DNA from: JAWWPY01 sp964412845
Lineage (GTDB): Bacteria > Actinomycetota > Actinomycetes > Streptosporangiales > Streptosporangiaceae
Direction: 5' to 3'
DNA: 64,000 nucleotides
Assembly (NCBI GenBank): GCA_964412845.1
Contig: CAYPQM010000007.1
Span: forward strand, 1 to 64,000
Part shown: piece after piece, positions 54,256 to 61,872 of the stretch
Layout of the letters: every line of letters starts with the position of its first letter
Numbering within the stretch: the first letter of the stretch is position 1
Position numbers and translations under genes: made by a program
The notes under the pieces: model-generated
What the model was told of the DNA's origin: nothing
The model's database searches: none
The model's input: the letters and a program-made list of their open reading frames with translations, nothing else

Positions 54256-55035
54256 CTACCCGGTGGCACCCTGCGAGGCCGCGATCCTGGCGCCCGGCGG
54301 CAGCTCGAACAGCGACGCCGGCGGCGACGTCGTGTAGGCCGTGATCTCGAAGCTGGTCGGGTCCGGGGCGACCTTGACGTAGCCGAGGATGCCCTGGGCC
54401 GTGGTGCAGATCCTGCTGCTGCCCTTGATCCCCGGCGCGTGGAAGTCGACGCACTTCAGGCTGAATCCGTGCACCGTCATCCTCGATGACGTGATCGTGG
54501 CCCCGGCGAAGCCGGCGGCCACCGAGAAGCCCTTCAGGACGGCGACCCAGTGCCCGGGCGTGTAGATGCTGAAGATCGCGTTTCGGGCCGCGGCGTCGGC
54601 GGTGCCCAGTTTCTGGCATGCCCACCTGGAACTCGAAGCTGACCCGGGGGAGGACGGCGGGGAGCAGGAATACTCACCCGACGAATTCGCGACGATGTCC
54701 CGCCTGCTGGTATCAGCACCGCTGCCGCTGCTGGCCGATGGGATGTCTTTGAACGCGAGTCCCTTCGGAGGCCTGACGGCGTACACGGTCGTCGAGGGGG
54801 CGCTGCCCGTTGTCACGTAGGTCACTTCGAAGGTGGTCGCCTCGCTGGACTTCAAGGTGCTCGTGAACTGGTCGACGGTGGCCCTGTTGCTCGCCACATC
54901 GTGCCTGACCTTGTTGACGGAACTCACCACCCCGCAGCCCGTCAGGCCATATCCGGTCAGCATGAGTGCGGCCACAGCTCCGGCGAGAGGACGGCGGCCA
55001 CGGATGGTGACGGCCAGGCTGGTGCGTGCGACCAT
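54256..55035 (-). CDS. Putative lipoprotein
   Basis: 259 residues. A signal sequence with lipobox LTGC (31-34, lipidated C34) is preceded by a basic N-terminus; GGGAGG lies six bases before ATG 55035. The rest is a Ser/Thr-rich domain without a family I recognise. It should be attached to the outer face of the membrane. Unknown function. Confidence 0.8.
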   Translation of the reverse strand: MVARTSLAVTIRGRRPLAGAVAALMLTGYGLTGCGVVSSVNKVRHDVASNRATVDQFTSTLKSSEATTFEVTYVTTGSAPSTTVYAVRPPKGLAFKDIPSASSGSGADTSRRDIVANSSGEYSCSPPSSPGSASSSRWACQKLGTADAAARNAIFSIYTPGHWVAVLKGFSVAAGFAGATITSSRMTVHGFSLKCVDFHAPGIKGSSRICTTAQGILGYVKVAPDPTSFEITAYTTSPPASLFELPPGARIAASQGATG

Positions 55036-55112
55036 TGTCTGCCTCCCGGGGGCCCGCCGCCAGGCGCGATGACAGGGAACCTCTGAGCGCTGAGGATATG
55101 CCCTCCGCGCCG

Positions 55113-55622
55113 TTATTCCCCGGCCCGGCCGTCGGCCAGCTCGCTGACGATATCGAGGTGGCCAACGTGCCGGGCGTACTCCTGGAGCAGGTGGAACAGG
55201 ATCCGCTCCAGCGTCGGAGGATCGGCTCCAGCCCACCGCTCGCCGGGTTTGCCTATCTCGGCGAGGTCGTGAGATTCGATGATGTCCCGGCTGCGTGCTG
55301 CTTGCGCGTCCAGCGCAGCTACCAGGTCGGCGAGTGTTTCGTCGGCGGCGACGTGCCAGCGGCCGTCCCGGTTGTCGGCCCACGGGTCGCCAACATCCTG
55401 GCCTTCGAAGCCCCATACGAGCCACCGCAGCTCAACGTGGCGGAGGTGTTTGAGCAACTCGATCGGTGCCCAGCCTGACGGCAGCCGGCTATGCCGCAAC
55501 TCACGTTCGGGCAGGCCATCGAGTTTGTGTACGACCCGGGACCGGAAGAATTCGAGGTAGTTGAGGAAGACCTCGGTGCGCGAGTGCGCGGGAATTGTGG
55601 GCGAGGGAAACGGCTGGCTCAT
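55113..55622 (-). CDS. DinB-like (DUF664) metal-dependent transferase
   Basis: 169 residues, a four-helix DinB fold with histidines in LLKHLRHVEL and HLLQEYARHVGHLD for a metal. Members in actinobacteria are often mycothiol S-transferases. ATG 55622 is used; the ribosome site is weak. Confidence 0.85.
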   Translation of the reverse strand: MSQPFPSPTIPAHSRTEVFLNYLEFFRSRVVHKLDGLPERELRHSRLPSGWAPIELLKHLRHVELRWLVWGFEGQDVGDPWADNRDGRWHVAADETLADLVAALDAQAARSRDIIESHDLAEIGKPGERWAGADPPTLERILFHLLQEYARHVGHLDIVSELADGRAGE

Positions 55623-55699
55623 TGTCCAAGCGTGCCGCACCGCCTGGGCCACCCGCCAGACACGGTCGCCAATGACGGCACGGCCTGCTTTGATGCGGA

Positions 55700-56377
55700 T
55701 CAGGTCGGCCGGGCTAGGGAAGCCGCCGCGCTTGGGTGCAGCAGTGGACGGTAACCTGCGGCGATCGCCCGGACGGTGGTCGGCGGGGTCAGCAGTTCCA
55801 CGGGGGTGGCCGCCGGCAGGGCGATCGGCGCCAGGTAGCCGCTGAACGACCACGGGAGAACGCGCCCATCGGCCACCAGGCCGGGAACGCCGTTGTGCCT
55901 GATCATCGCCCCGTCAGGTAGCTGGCCGGCCAGCGCCGGCCAGGTGAGCTGGCGCCGCGAGCGCGGGTCGACCCGCTCGGCGTGCAGCCGGGCATCCATC
56001 TCGCTGGCGAGGGGCCGGTCCGCGAGTCGGCGCGCACGGCGCCACGCTTCGGCGAAGGAGAGGAACTCTGGGCGGCGGCAGTATCCGCACGGGCGGTGCC
56101 CGGCCGCGAGTGCCGTCGCCTCATCCAAGAAGAACAATGCCGTCCAGCGACCTGGTGGCATCGGATCACGCTGCACGCCTTTCCACGCCAGCACGCAGCA
56201 GATCCACAGCTTCGAGCGCCAGCGCGCCGCGCCCAGCTGGCGATCGGGGCCATGCAAGCAGCCGCGGTTGCCCATCAGCAAACCGCGCCCGGGATCGGAG
56301 ACGATCTCGCCGGCCGGCGTAACGCGATTCTGTAGTGGCGTGCTCCGCGTCCCGCTCACCAGCCACCCCCGGTCCAT
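55700..56377 (-). CDS. Conserved protein with CxxC motif, unknown function
   Basis: About 225 residues. Hallmarks are TPLQNRVTPAGEIV, GLLMGNRGCLHG, FFLDEATALAAGHRPCGYCRR and a second half with PLASEMDARLHAERV. I remember homologs in many bacteria with no assigned function; GHRPCGYCRR looks like a metal or structural cysteine pair. The first ATG is 56377; an upstream TTG (56416) is also in frame. Confidence 0.75.
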   Translation of the reverse strand: MDRGWLVSGTRSTPLQNRVTPAGEIVSDPGRGLLMGNRGCLHGPDRQLGAARWRSKLWICCVLAWKGVQRDPMPPGRWTALFFLDEATALAAGHRPCGYCRRPEFLSFAEAWRRARRLADRPLASEMDARLHAERVDPRSRRQLTWPALAGQLPDGAMIRHNGVPGLVADGRVLPWSFSGYLAPIALPAATPVELLTPPTTVRAIAAGYRPLLHPSAAASLARPT

Positions 56378-56487
56378 GATCGCGGCGGAATCCGCATCCA
56401 CATGATGCCTGGTCAACCGCGATCATGGGCTGGGGTATCAGCCGTTGGCTGGGGTGTTGTGGCCGGGAGTAGCGGGTGTCGTAGGGG

Positions 56488-56856
56488 TCAGGCCCTGGGG
56501 GCTGGCGCCGGTGCCGCCGGGCTCGGCACTGGGCTGGGCACCGCTCTCACTGGGCTCGGCACGGGTGCCGCCGGGCTCGGCACTGGGCTCGGCACCGCTC
56601 TCACTGGGCTCGGCACTGGGCTCGGCTGCGGCGGTGCTGCTGACGGCGTGGACCTCGGCTGTGACAGGCCGGTGAGGGGGGCGTGCTGCGGCTGGTGCGA
56701 GCTGCTGGCCAGGACGCCACTCGTTACCGCCACGGTGCCCAGCACCGCCGCCCCGGCGGAGGCCATCACTATCCGGGTGGCGTGCCGTCCGCGGATCTTC
56801 CTGCGCCCGGGAGGGCGGCCGGGACCGGCGGGCAGATCTGGCTGGCCGAACTGCAT
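56488..56856 (-). CDS. Single-pass protein with Pro-Ser-Pro-Val repeat tail
   Basis: 122 residues. Basic N-terminus, one membrane segment (about 28-48, IVMASAGAAVLGTVAVTSGVL), then a tail of repeated VPSPV/AVPSPVPSPAAP units. AGGAGG is five bases before ATG 56856. It lies divergent from the SigE-family sigma gene. The partner protein encoded after sigma has a similar membrane segment and tail, so both may sense the envelope. Unknown. Confidence 0.75.
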   Translation of the reverse strand: MQFGQPDLPAGPGRPPGRRKIRGRHATRIVMASAGAAVLGTVAVTSGVLASSSHQPQHAPLTGLSQPRSTPSAAPPQPSPVPSPVRAVPSPVPSPAAPVPSPVRAVPSPVPSPAAPAPAPRA

Positions 56857-56954
56857 ATGTTCCTCCTCATGCGGACCGTCAGGCATTGCCGCCCGATCTG
56901 GCGTGTGCACCGGGAAATACGGGCCGCCGGGTCAGAAGTTGCGACGCCGGGGCC

Positions 56955-56982
56955 GCAACCTTCCGTGCCAGCCGGCCGTATA
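56955..56982 (+). promoter_or_regulatory. Putative ECF-type promoter of the SigE-family sigma gene
   Basis: GCAACC and CGTATA 16 bp apart, 30 bp before the sigma start. This resembles ECF promoters with an AAC-type -35 element and a CGT-type -10 element, consistent with autoregulation. Confidence 0.45.
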
Positions 56983-57011
56983 TGCATAGGTGGGGACAGC
57001 GAAGGGAAAGC

Positions 57012-57548
57012 ATGGCGCGAGGTGACGAGGAGTTCGTCGAGTTCGCTCAGGCCAGTTCCTCCCGGCTGCTGCATGCCGCCTTCCTGCTCACGGGCGACCG
57101 CCATGCCGCCGAGGACGCCGCCCAGACGGCGCTCGTGCGGACCTACGCGGCCTGGTCACGGGTGCGCTACGAGGACGCCTTCGCCTATGCGCGCCGGGTG
57201 CTGGTCAATCATGTGACCGACCGGTGGCGGCGGCGGCTCCGCGAGTACGCGACCGGCTCGGTGCCCGATCGGCCGGCTCGGGCAGACGTAGCGGAGGAGG
57301 TAGCGCTGCGGCAATGGCTGATCGGCGCGCTCGCCTCCCTGACGGTGCGGGAACGTGCGGTGATCATCATGCGATATTTCTTCGATCTTCCCGAGGCGAA
57401 CGTGGCCGACGAGCTTCATATCTCCATCGGCACCGTGAAGAGCACCAGTTCCCGTGCGCTCGCCAAGCTGCGGATCTCAGCGGATCCGCCGACCCGGATC
57501 CCGCCAGCCATGGCGCCGGCCCCGGCGATCGGCAGGCACCGGCCATGA
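57012..57548 (+). CDS. SigE-family ECF sigma factor
   Basis: 178 residues. Region 2 (FLLTGDRHAAEDAAQTALVRTYAAW) and region 4 (LASLTVRERAVIIMRYFFDLPEANVADELHISIGTVKSTSSRAL) are of the actinobacterial SigE-family type. ATG 57012 follows GAAGGGAAAGC. Its stop overlaps the next gene, presumed anti-sigma, by 4 bp. Confidence 0.92.
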   Translation: MARGDEEFVEFAQASSSRLLHAAFLLTGDRHAAEDAAQTALVRTYAAWSRVRYEDAFAYARRVLVNHVTDRWRRRLREYATGSVPDRPARADVAEEVALRQWLIGALASLTVRERAVIIMRYFFDLPEANVADELHISIGTVKSTSSRALAKLRISADPPTRIPPAMAPAPAIGRHRP

Positions 57549-58099
57549 CCGATCTCGACACCTTCCGCCAGGCGCTCCAGGTTTCCGGCGCGCCTGACCA
57601 TGGCGCTCTGGGCCGCAGCCCGCTGGATATCGGCACGATCATGGCGAAGGGCAGACGGATCCGCCGTCGCAGGCGGCTGACCACGGGCGGGGGATTCGCG
57701 TGCCTGGCCGCCGCCCTTATTGCCGCCGTAACCGGCCTCAGCCATCTCAGCCGCCAAGCCCCGGGTCCGGCCCTGCACCCGGCCACCTCCGTCGAGCAGG
57801 CACCGGTGCCGAGCCCCGCGGGGCCGGTGCCGAGCCCGGTGGGGCCGAGCCCGGTGGGGCCGAGCCCGGTGGTGCCGGTGCCGAGCCCGGCAGGGGTAGC
57901 CATGAGGCAAAGGGCGGCACCCGGGATTCCCGCGGCTAGCTTCCGGGCCTTTCGCCTGCCTTTCTGCTCTGCAGCATGTTCAGCCGGGTCTGCCGCCATC
58001 GTCGTGTTTCCGCCAGCACAACCTCATCTACCGCTTGGACCAACCGCTGCTGCCGGTCCGGGGATCGTTCTTCAACGGGAAGAACCCGATAGCTGTTGA
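57545..58099 (+). CDS. Putative membrane anti-sigma factor, 3' end probably altered
   Basis: 184 residues as read. The soluble N-terminus (1-50, TDLDTFRQALQVSG), a basic stretch and one membrane segment (about 58-78) followed by a VPSPxGP-repeat tail make it the likely partner of the sigma gene. The last 55 residues (from about 57936) read antisense to the SLATT-like gene and have no natural character. The original end was likely lost and the frame now runs on into the neighbour. Confidence 0.65.
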   Translation: MTDLDTFRQALQVSGAPDHGALGRSPLDIGTIMAKGRRIRRRRRLTTGGGFACLAAALIAAVTGLSHLSRQAPGPALHPATSVEQAPVPSPAGPVPSPVGPSPVGPSPVVPVPSPAGVAMRQRAAPGIPAASFRAFRLPFCSAACSAGSAAIVVFPPAQPHLPLGPTAAAGPGIVLQREEPDSC

Positions 58100-58433
58100 C
58101 CAGGGCGTTGACCTGCGCCCAGGCCTCTGAGAAGGCGGGCCAGTTCTCGTGCCACAAGCCCAGTTGCCGCAGTCCCGACAGGAATGTCACGAGTGCGGCA
58201 ATGGATGCGGTTACCCACGCCCGTACATTAAGCGCGGCGAGCACCGTTACAATACTCGCGAAGATCAATGCGCTGAATTCAACGGCCTGGAACGAATGAC
58301 GAGCCCGGGACATGCTCTTGCGGTACCAATCACGCTGGGTCAGCGCATAAACAAGAGCCCAGTCTTCCAGCTCATTGTCACTCAGGTTTTCTACCCGGCG
58401 GGACAGGTCCCGGCTTAGGCGTCGGTTAAACAT
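57936..58433 (-). CDS. SLATT/DUF4231-like two-helix membrane protein
   Basis: 165 residues. Two close membrane segments (about 51-69 and 73-90), with a hydrophilic N-terminus and a long helical C-terminus (AFSEAWAQVNALVNSYRVLPVEE). This is the form of SLATT and DUF4231 proteins, which are proposed pore-forming effectors in nucleotide-signalled defence systems. It is coupled by 4 bp to the methyltransferase gene upstream. No cyclase or SLOG-type sensor gene is visible nearby. Confidence 0.7.
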   Translation of the reverse strand: MFNRRLSRDLSRRVENLSDNELEDWALVYALTQRDWYRKSMSRARHSFQAVEFSALIFASIVTVLAALNVRAWVTASIAALVTFLSGLRQLGLWHENWPAFSEAWAQVNALVNSYRVLPVEERSPDRQQRLVQAVDEVVLAETRRWRQTRLNMLQSRKAGERPGS

Positions 58434-58437
58434 GTAT

Positions 58438-59148
58438 CTACCCGCTGACTGGTCTGAGTAGGCGCAGGACGAGGAAGCCCGGTTCTCTGGTCAGCTTCTC
58501 GTAGTCCGCCGGATACTGCTGGCGCATTGTCTCGGCCGGGAGGGGCTCGATGACCCGCTCGATGAGGAACCCGGCGTCGGTAGCGGCCGCGCACAGGGAG
58601 GACAGCGGCTCGCGCCAGAACCGCACCGGGCAATCTCCCGACGACGTGTGCCAGACGTCGGTTTCCAGCTTCACCTCGAAGTAGGAGCCGCCCTTGCGCA
58701 GCCAGTCGATCGTCGGGTGCTGGGTTGACACCACTAGGGCGCCTCCCGGCCGCAGCACGCGGCAGAACTCGGCGAAGGCGGCGGCGCGGTCATCGGCGTA
58801 GTGAATGGCCAGGGCGCAGACGACAAGGTCATAGTAGCCATCGGGGTAGGGCAGCGGCCCGCCCAGTACAGCGTGATCGATCCGCACCTGGCCAGCCGTC
58901 CGCTTCCTGGCCAGGTCCACCATCGCCTGGCTCGCGTCGAACGCCGTGACCTGGGCGCCCTGCTCAACGAGTTCCCGGGTGTACAGCCCAGGCCCGCATG
59001 CCGCATCGAGCACCCGGCGGCCGCTGACCGGCCCCAGGGCGGCGAGTACCGCTGGCCGGTCGTAATGGGCGTTGTACGCGCTGTCGGCTGCGTGCCGCAG
59101 GTAGCCGGAACCCATCGAGTCGTAGGCAGACCACAGTTGCCGATCCAC
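58438..59148 (-). CDS. Class I SAM-dependent methyltransferase
   Basis: 236 residues with motif I VLDAACGPGLYTREL and motif II-IV segments (AFDASQAMVDLARKR, LVVCALAIHYADD). UbiE/Methyltransferase-11 type; the substrate is unknown. GTG start. It ends 4 bp before the SLATT-like gene, so the two are on one transcript. Confidence 0.88.
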   Translation of the reverse strand: MDRQLWSAYDSMGSGYLRHAADSAYNAHYDRPAVLAALGPVSGRRVLDAACGPGLYTRELVEQGAQVTAFDASQAMVDLARKRTAGQVRIDHAVLGGPLPYPDGYYDLVVCALAIHYADDRAAAFAEFCRVLRPGGALVVSTQHPTIDWLRKGGSYFEVKLETDVWHTSSGDCPVRFWREPLSSLCAAATDAGFLIERVIEPLPAETMRQQYPADYEKLTREPGFLVLRLLRPVSG

Positions 59149-59342
59149 CTGGATACTGTAGCCGCGGCGTGCCTGCCACCATGGCTGCCTCTCGTCCGGC
59201 CGGGCCGGCGGCCGCGGGCGCGGGCCGGTGCCGAAGCTTTCGGGGCAATTTGCTGGCTGTCACCAGCGCCGTCGTTCCCCGCGGGATGTGGTCTTGCCGC
59301 CGAACTGGATCACCGGGTACGCGACCCGGAATGATGTAGCGC

Positions 59343-61613
59343 ATGGCTGAAGACGAATCGTTGCCCGCACTGGTCGGTGAGCTGACCGTCCAGCAGAAAG
59401 CTTCGCTGTGCCTTGGGTCGGACTTCTGGCACACCGCTCCGGTCGAGGCGGCCGGCGTCGAGGCGATCATGGTGTCCGACGGGCCGCATGGCCTGCGCAA
59501 GCAGCCGCAGCGCACGGACAACGCCGGCCTCCGCGACAGCGTGCCGGCCACCTGCTTCCCGACCGCGTCCGCGCTGGGCTCCTCCTGGGATCCGGACCTG
59601 GTCCGCGAAGTCGGCGTGGCGCTGGGTACCGAGGCCCGCGCGCAGGACATCGCGGTCGTCCTCGGCCCGGGGATCAACATCAAGCGGTCACCGCTGTGCG
59701 GCCGCAACTTCGAGTACCTTTCCGAAGACCCGCATCTGGCCGGCCGGCTCGCGGCGGCGATGGTCGAGGGACTGCAGTCGCAGCAGGTTGGCGCGTCGGT
59801 GAAGCACTTCGCGGCCAACAACCAGGAAACCGACCGGATGCGGGTCAGCGCTGACGTCGACGAGCGGACGCTGCGCGAGATCTATCTCCCGGCCTTCGAA
59901 CATGTGGTCACGACGGCACAGCCGTGGACTGTGATGTGCTCCTACAACAAGGTCAACGGCGAATACGCGTCGCAGAACCGCTGGCTGCTGACCAGCATCC
60001 TGCGCGACGAGTGGGGCTTCGACGGGCTTGTCGTCTCCGACTGGGGAGCGGTGCACGACCGGGTCGCCGCGCTGGCGGCCGGCTTGGACCTGGAGATGCC
60101 GCCCAACCTCGGCGTCAGTGATCGCGCGATCGTTGAGGCGGTCGCCGACGGCCGCCTGGACATGGCGGTGCTCGACCAGGCTGCCGCCAGGGTGCTGCGC
60201 CTGGTGGAGCGGTCACGGCGCCGTGAGCCTGCCGCCATGGCGGCCGGTGCCCACCACGCGCTGGCCCGCCGCGTCGCGGCGAACAGCATGGTGCTGCTGA
60301 AGAACGAGGGCGCCGCGTTGCCGCTGACGGATGCGCCCGGCCGCACGGTGGCTGTGATCGGCGAGTTCGCCCGTACCCCGCGCTTCCAGGGCATGGGCAG
60401 CTCTCAGGTCAACCCGACCCGGGTCGATGTGCCGCTCGACGAGCTGACCGCGGCGCTGCCGGAAGCGACTGTCCGGTTCGCCGCCGGGTTCGGCATCGAG
60501 GACGACAGCGCCGACGCCGAACTCGCCGCCGAAGCGCTGCGCACCGCGGCGGAAGCCGATGTCATCGTCGCCTTCCTGGGGCTGCCGCCGGATGACGAGT
60601 CCGAGGGCCTGGACCGCGGGCATATCGACCTGCCTGCCGCCCAGACCGACCTGGTGCTCAGGCTGGCGGACGCCGTTCCCGGCACGCCACTGGTGGTGGC
60701 GCTGTTCAACGGGTCCGCGGTCCGCACCAGCAGCTGGGAGCACGCGGCGGACGCGGTGCTCGAATGCTGGCTGGGCGGGCAGGCCACCGGCTCAGCCGTA
60801 GCTGACGTGCTGACCGGTGCGGTCAATCCGTCCGGCCGGCTCGCCGAGACGATCCCGCTCCGGCTGCAGGACGGCCCGTCATTCCTGAACTTCCCTGGCG
60901 AGCAGGGCCATGTCCGCTACGGCGAAGGGATCTTCGTCGGCTACCGCGGATTCGACGCGGCCGACCTGCCGGTGGCTTACCCCTTCGGCCACGGCTTGTC
61001 CTACACCACGTTCAGCTACCGCGACCTGGCGGTGACCCAGGCGGGCTCGGCCGACGACGGCGATCTCGACGTGACGGTCACCTGCACCGTCACGAACGTC
61101 GGCGCGCGGAGCGGGCGCGAGGTGGTGCAGCTCTACGTCGGGGACACTGCCGCCGCGGTGGCCCGGCCGCCGCGAGAGCTCAAGGCATTCAGCAAGCTGG
61201 ACCTCGCGCCGGGCGCGCAGCACCAGGTCACGTTTACCCTCACCGCCCGCGACCTGTCGTACTGGTCCACAACCCACCGGCGGTGGGTCCTTGAGCCCGG
61301 GGAGTTCCAGATCGCGGTCGGCGCGTCATCCCGTGACATCCGCGGCACCGCGGCCATCGTCATTGACGGCACACCACCGGCTGAGCCCCTGACCGGAATG
61401 TCGACGCTGACGGAATGGCTGGCCGACCCGGTCGGCGGACCGGCGCTGCGCGACGCCATCGGCGTGGATTCCGACGGCCAGCCAGCCGGCATCCTCGGCA
61501 ACGAGGAACTTATGCGGATCATCGCGAACATCCCGCTGTCCACGCTGGCATCCTTCCGTGGCCTGGGCATCACTGAGGACACTGTCGAGAGGCTCACCGC
61601 CGCGCAGAACTGA
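59343..61613 (+). CDS. GH3-family beta-glucosidase
   Basis: 756 residues. The TIM barrel with the nucleophile D233 in VVSDWGAVHD, an alpha/beta sandwich domain (about 340-540) and a C-terminal fibronectin III-like domain (about 570-660) are those of GH3 enzymes. KHFAANNQE is the substrate-binding segment. No signal peptide, so it should be cytoplasmic and act on imported oligosaccharides. ATG 59343. Confidence 0.93.
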   Translation: MAEDESLPALVGELTVQQKASLCLGSDFWHTAPVEAAGVEAIMVSDGPHGLRKQPQRTDNAGLRDSVPATCFPTASALGSSWDPDLVREVGVALGTEARAQDIAVVLGPGINIKRSPLCGRNFEYLSEDPHLAGRLAAAMVEGLQSQQVGASVKHFAANNQETDRMRVSADVDERTLREIYLPAFEHVVTTAQPWTVMCSYNKVNGEYASQNRWLLTSILRDEWGFDGLVVSDWGAVHDRVAALAAGLDLEMPPNLGVSDRAIVEAVADGRLDMAVLDQAAARVLRLVERSRRREPAAMAAGAHHALARRVAANSMVLLKNEGAALPLTDAPGRTVAVIGEFARTPRFQGMGSSQVNPTRVDVPLDELTAALPEATVRFAAGFGIEDDSADAELAAEALRTAAEADVIVAFLGLPPDDESEGLDRGHIDLPAAQTDLVLRLADAVPGTPLVVALFNGSAVRTSSWEHAADAVLECWLGGQATGSAVADVLTGAVNPSGRLAETIPLRLQDGPSFLNFPGEQGHVRYGEGIFVGYRGFDAADLPVAYPFGHGLSYTTFSYRDLAVTQAGSADDGDLDVTVTCTVTNVGARSGREVVQLYVGDTAAAVARPPRELKAFSKLDLAPGAQHQVTFTLTARDLSYWSTTHRRWVLEPGEFQIAVGASSRDIRGTAAIVIDGTPPAEPLTGMSTLTEWLADPVGGPALRDAIGVDSDGQPAGILGNEELMRIIANIPLSTLASFRGLGITEDTVERLTAAQN

Positions 61614-61617
61614 CACC

Positions 61618-61801
61618 GCTGGCCCGCGCTTCGCTGGCGTGGCCGGGCAGGCCAATCAGGCAATCGCCGACGCGGTCCGTGCCGTTGCCGAGACAAAGGG
61701 CGTCACCCCGGCGCAGGCCGCGCTCGGCTGGGTGCAGGCCCCAGGGTGAGCGGCTCGGTGTTCCTGTCGTCCCGATCCCGGGCACCAAGCGGGTGAAATG
61801 G
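61618..61801 (+). pseudogene. Remnant of an aldo/keto reductase gene
   Basis: A C-terminal fragment matching aldo/keto reductases: GPRFAGVAGQANQAIADAV and KGVTPAQAALGWVQAPG, ending at a TGA (61747), then in another frame VPVVPIPGTKRVK, the well-known GTKR segment. The frame change and the missing N-terminal three quarters show a decayed gene. Confidence 0.8.
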
Positions 61802-61872
61802 CCGGAAGCGGGGACGTCTACCTGGTGCGGCTCCCGCGATCGTCTCTGACCCCACTCTCACCGATCACGCAC

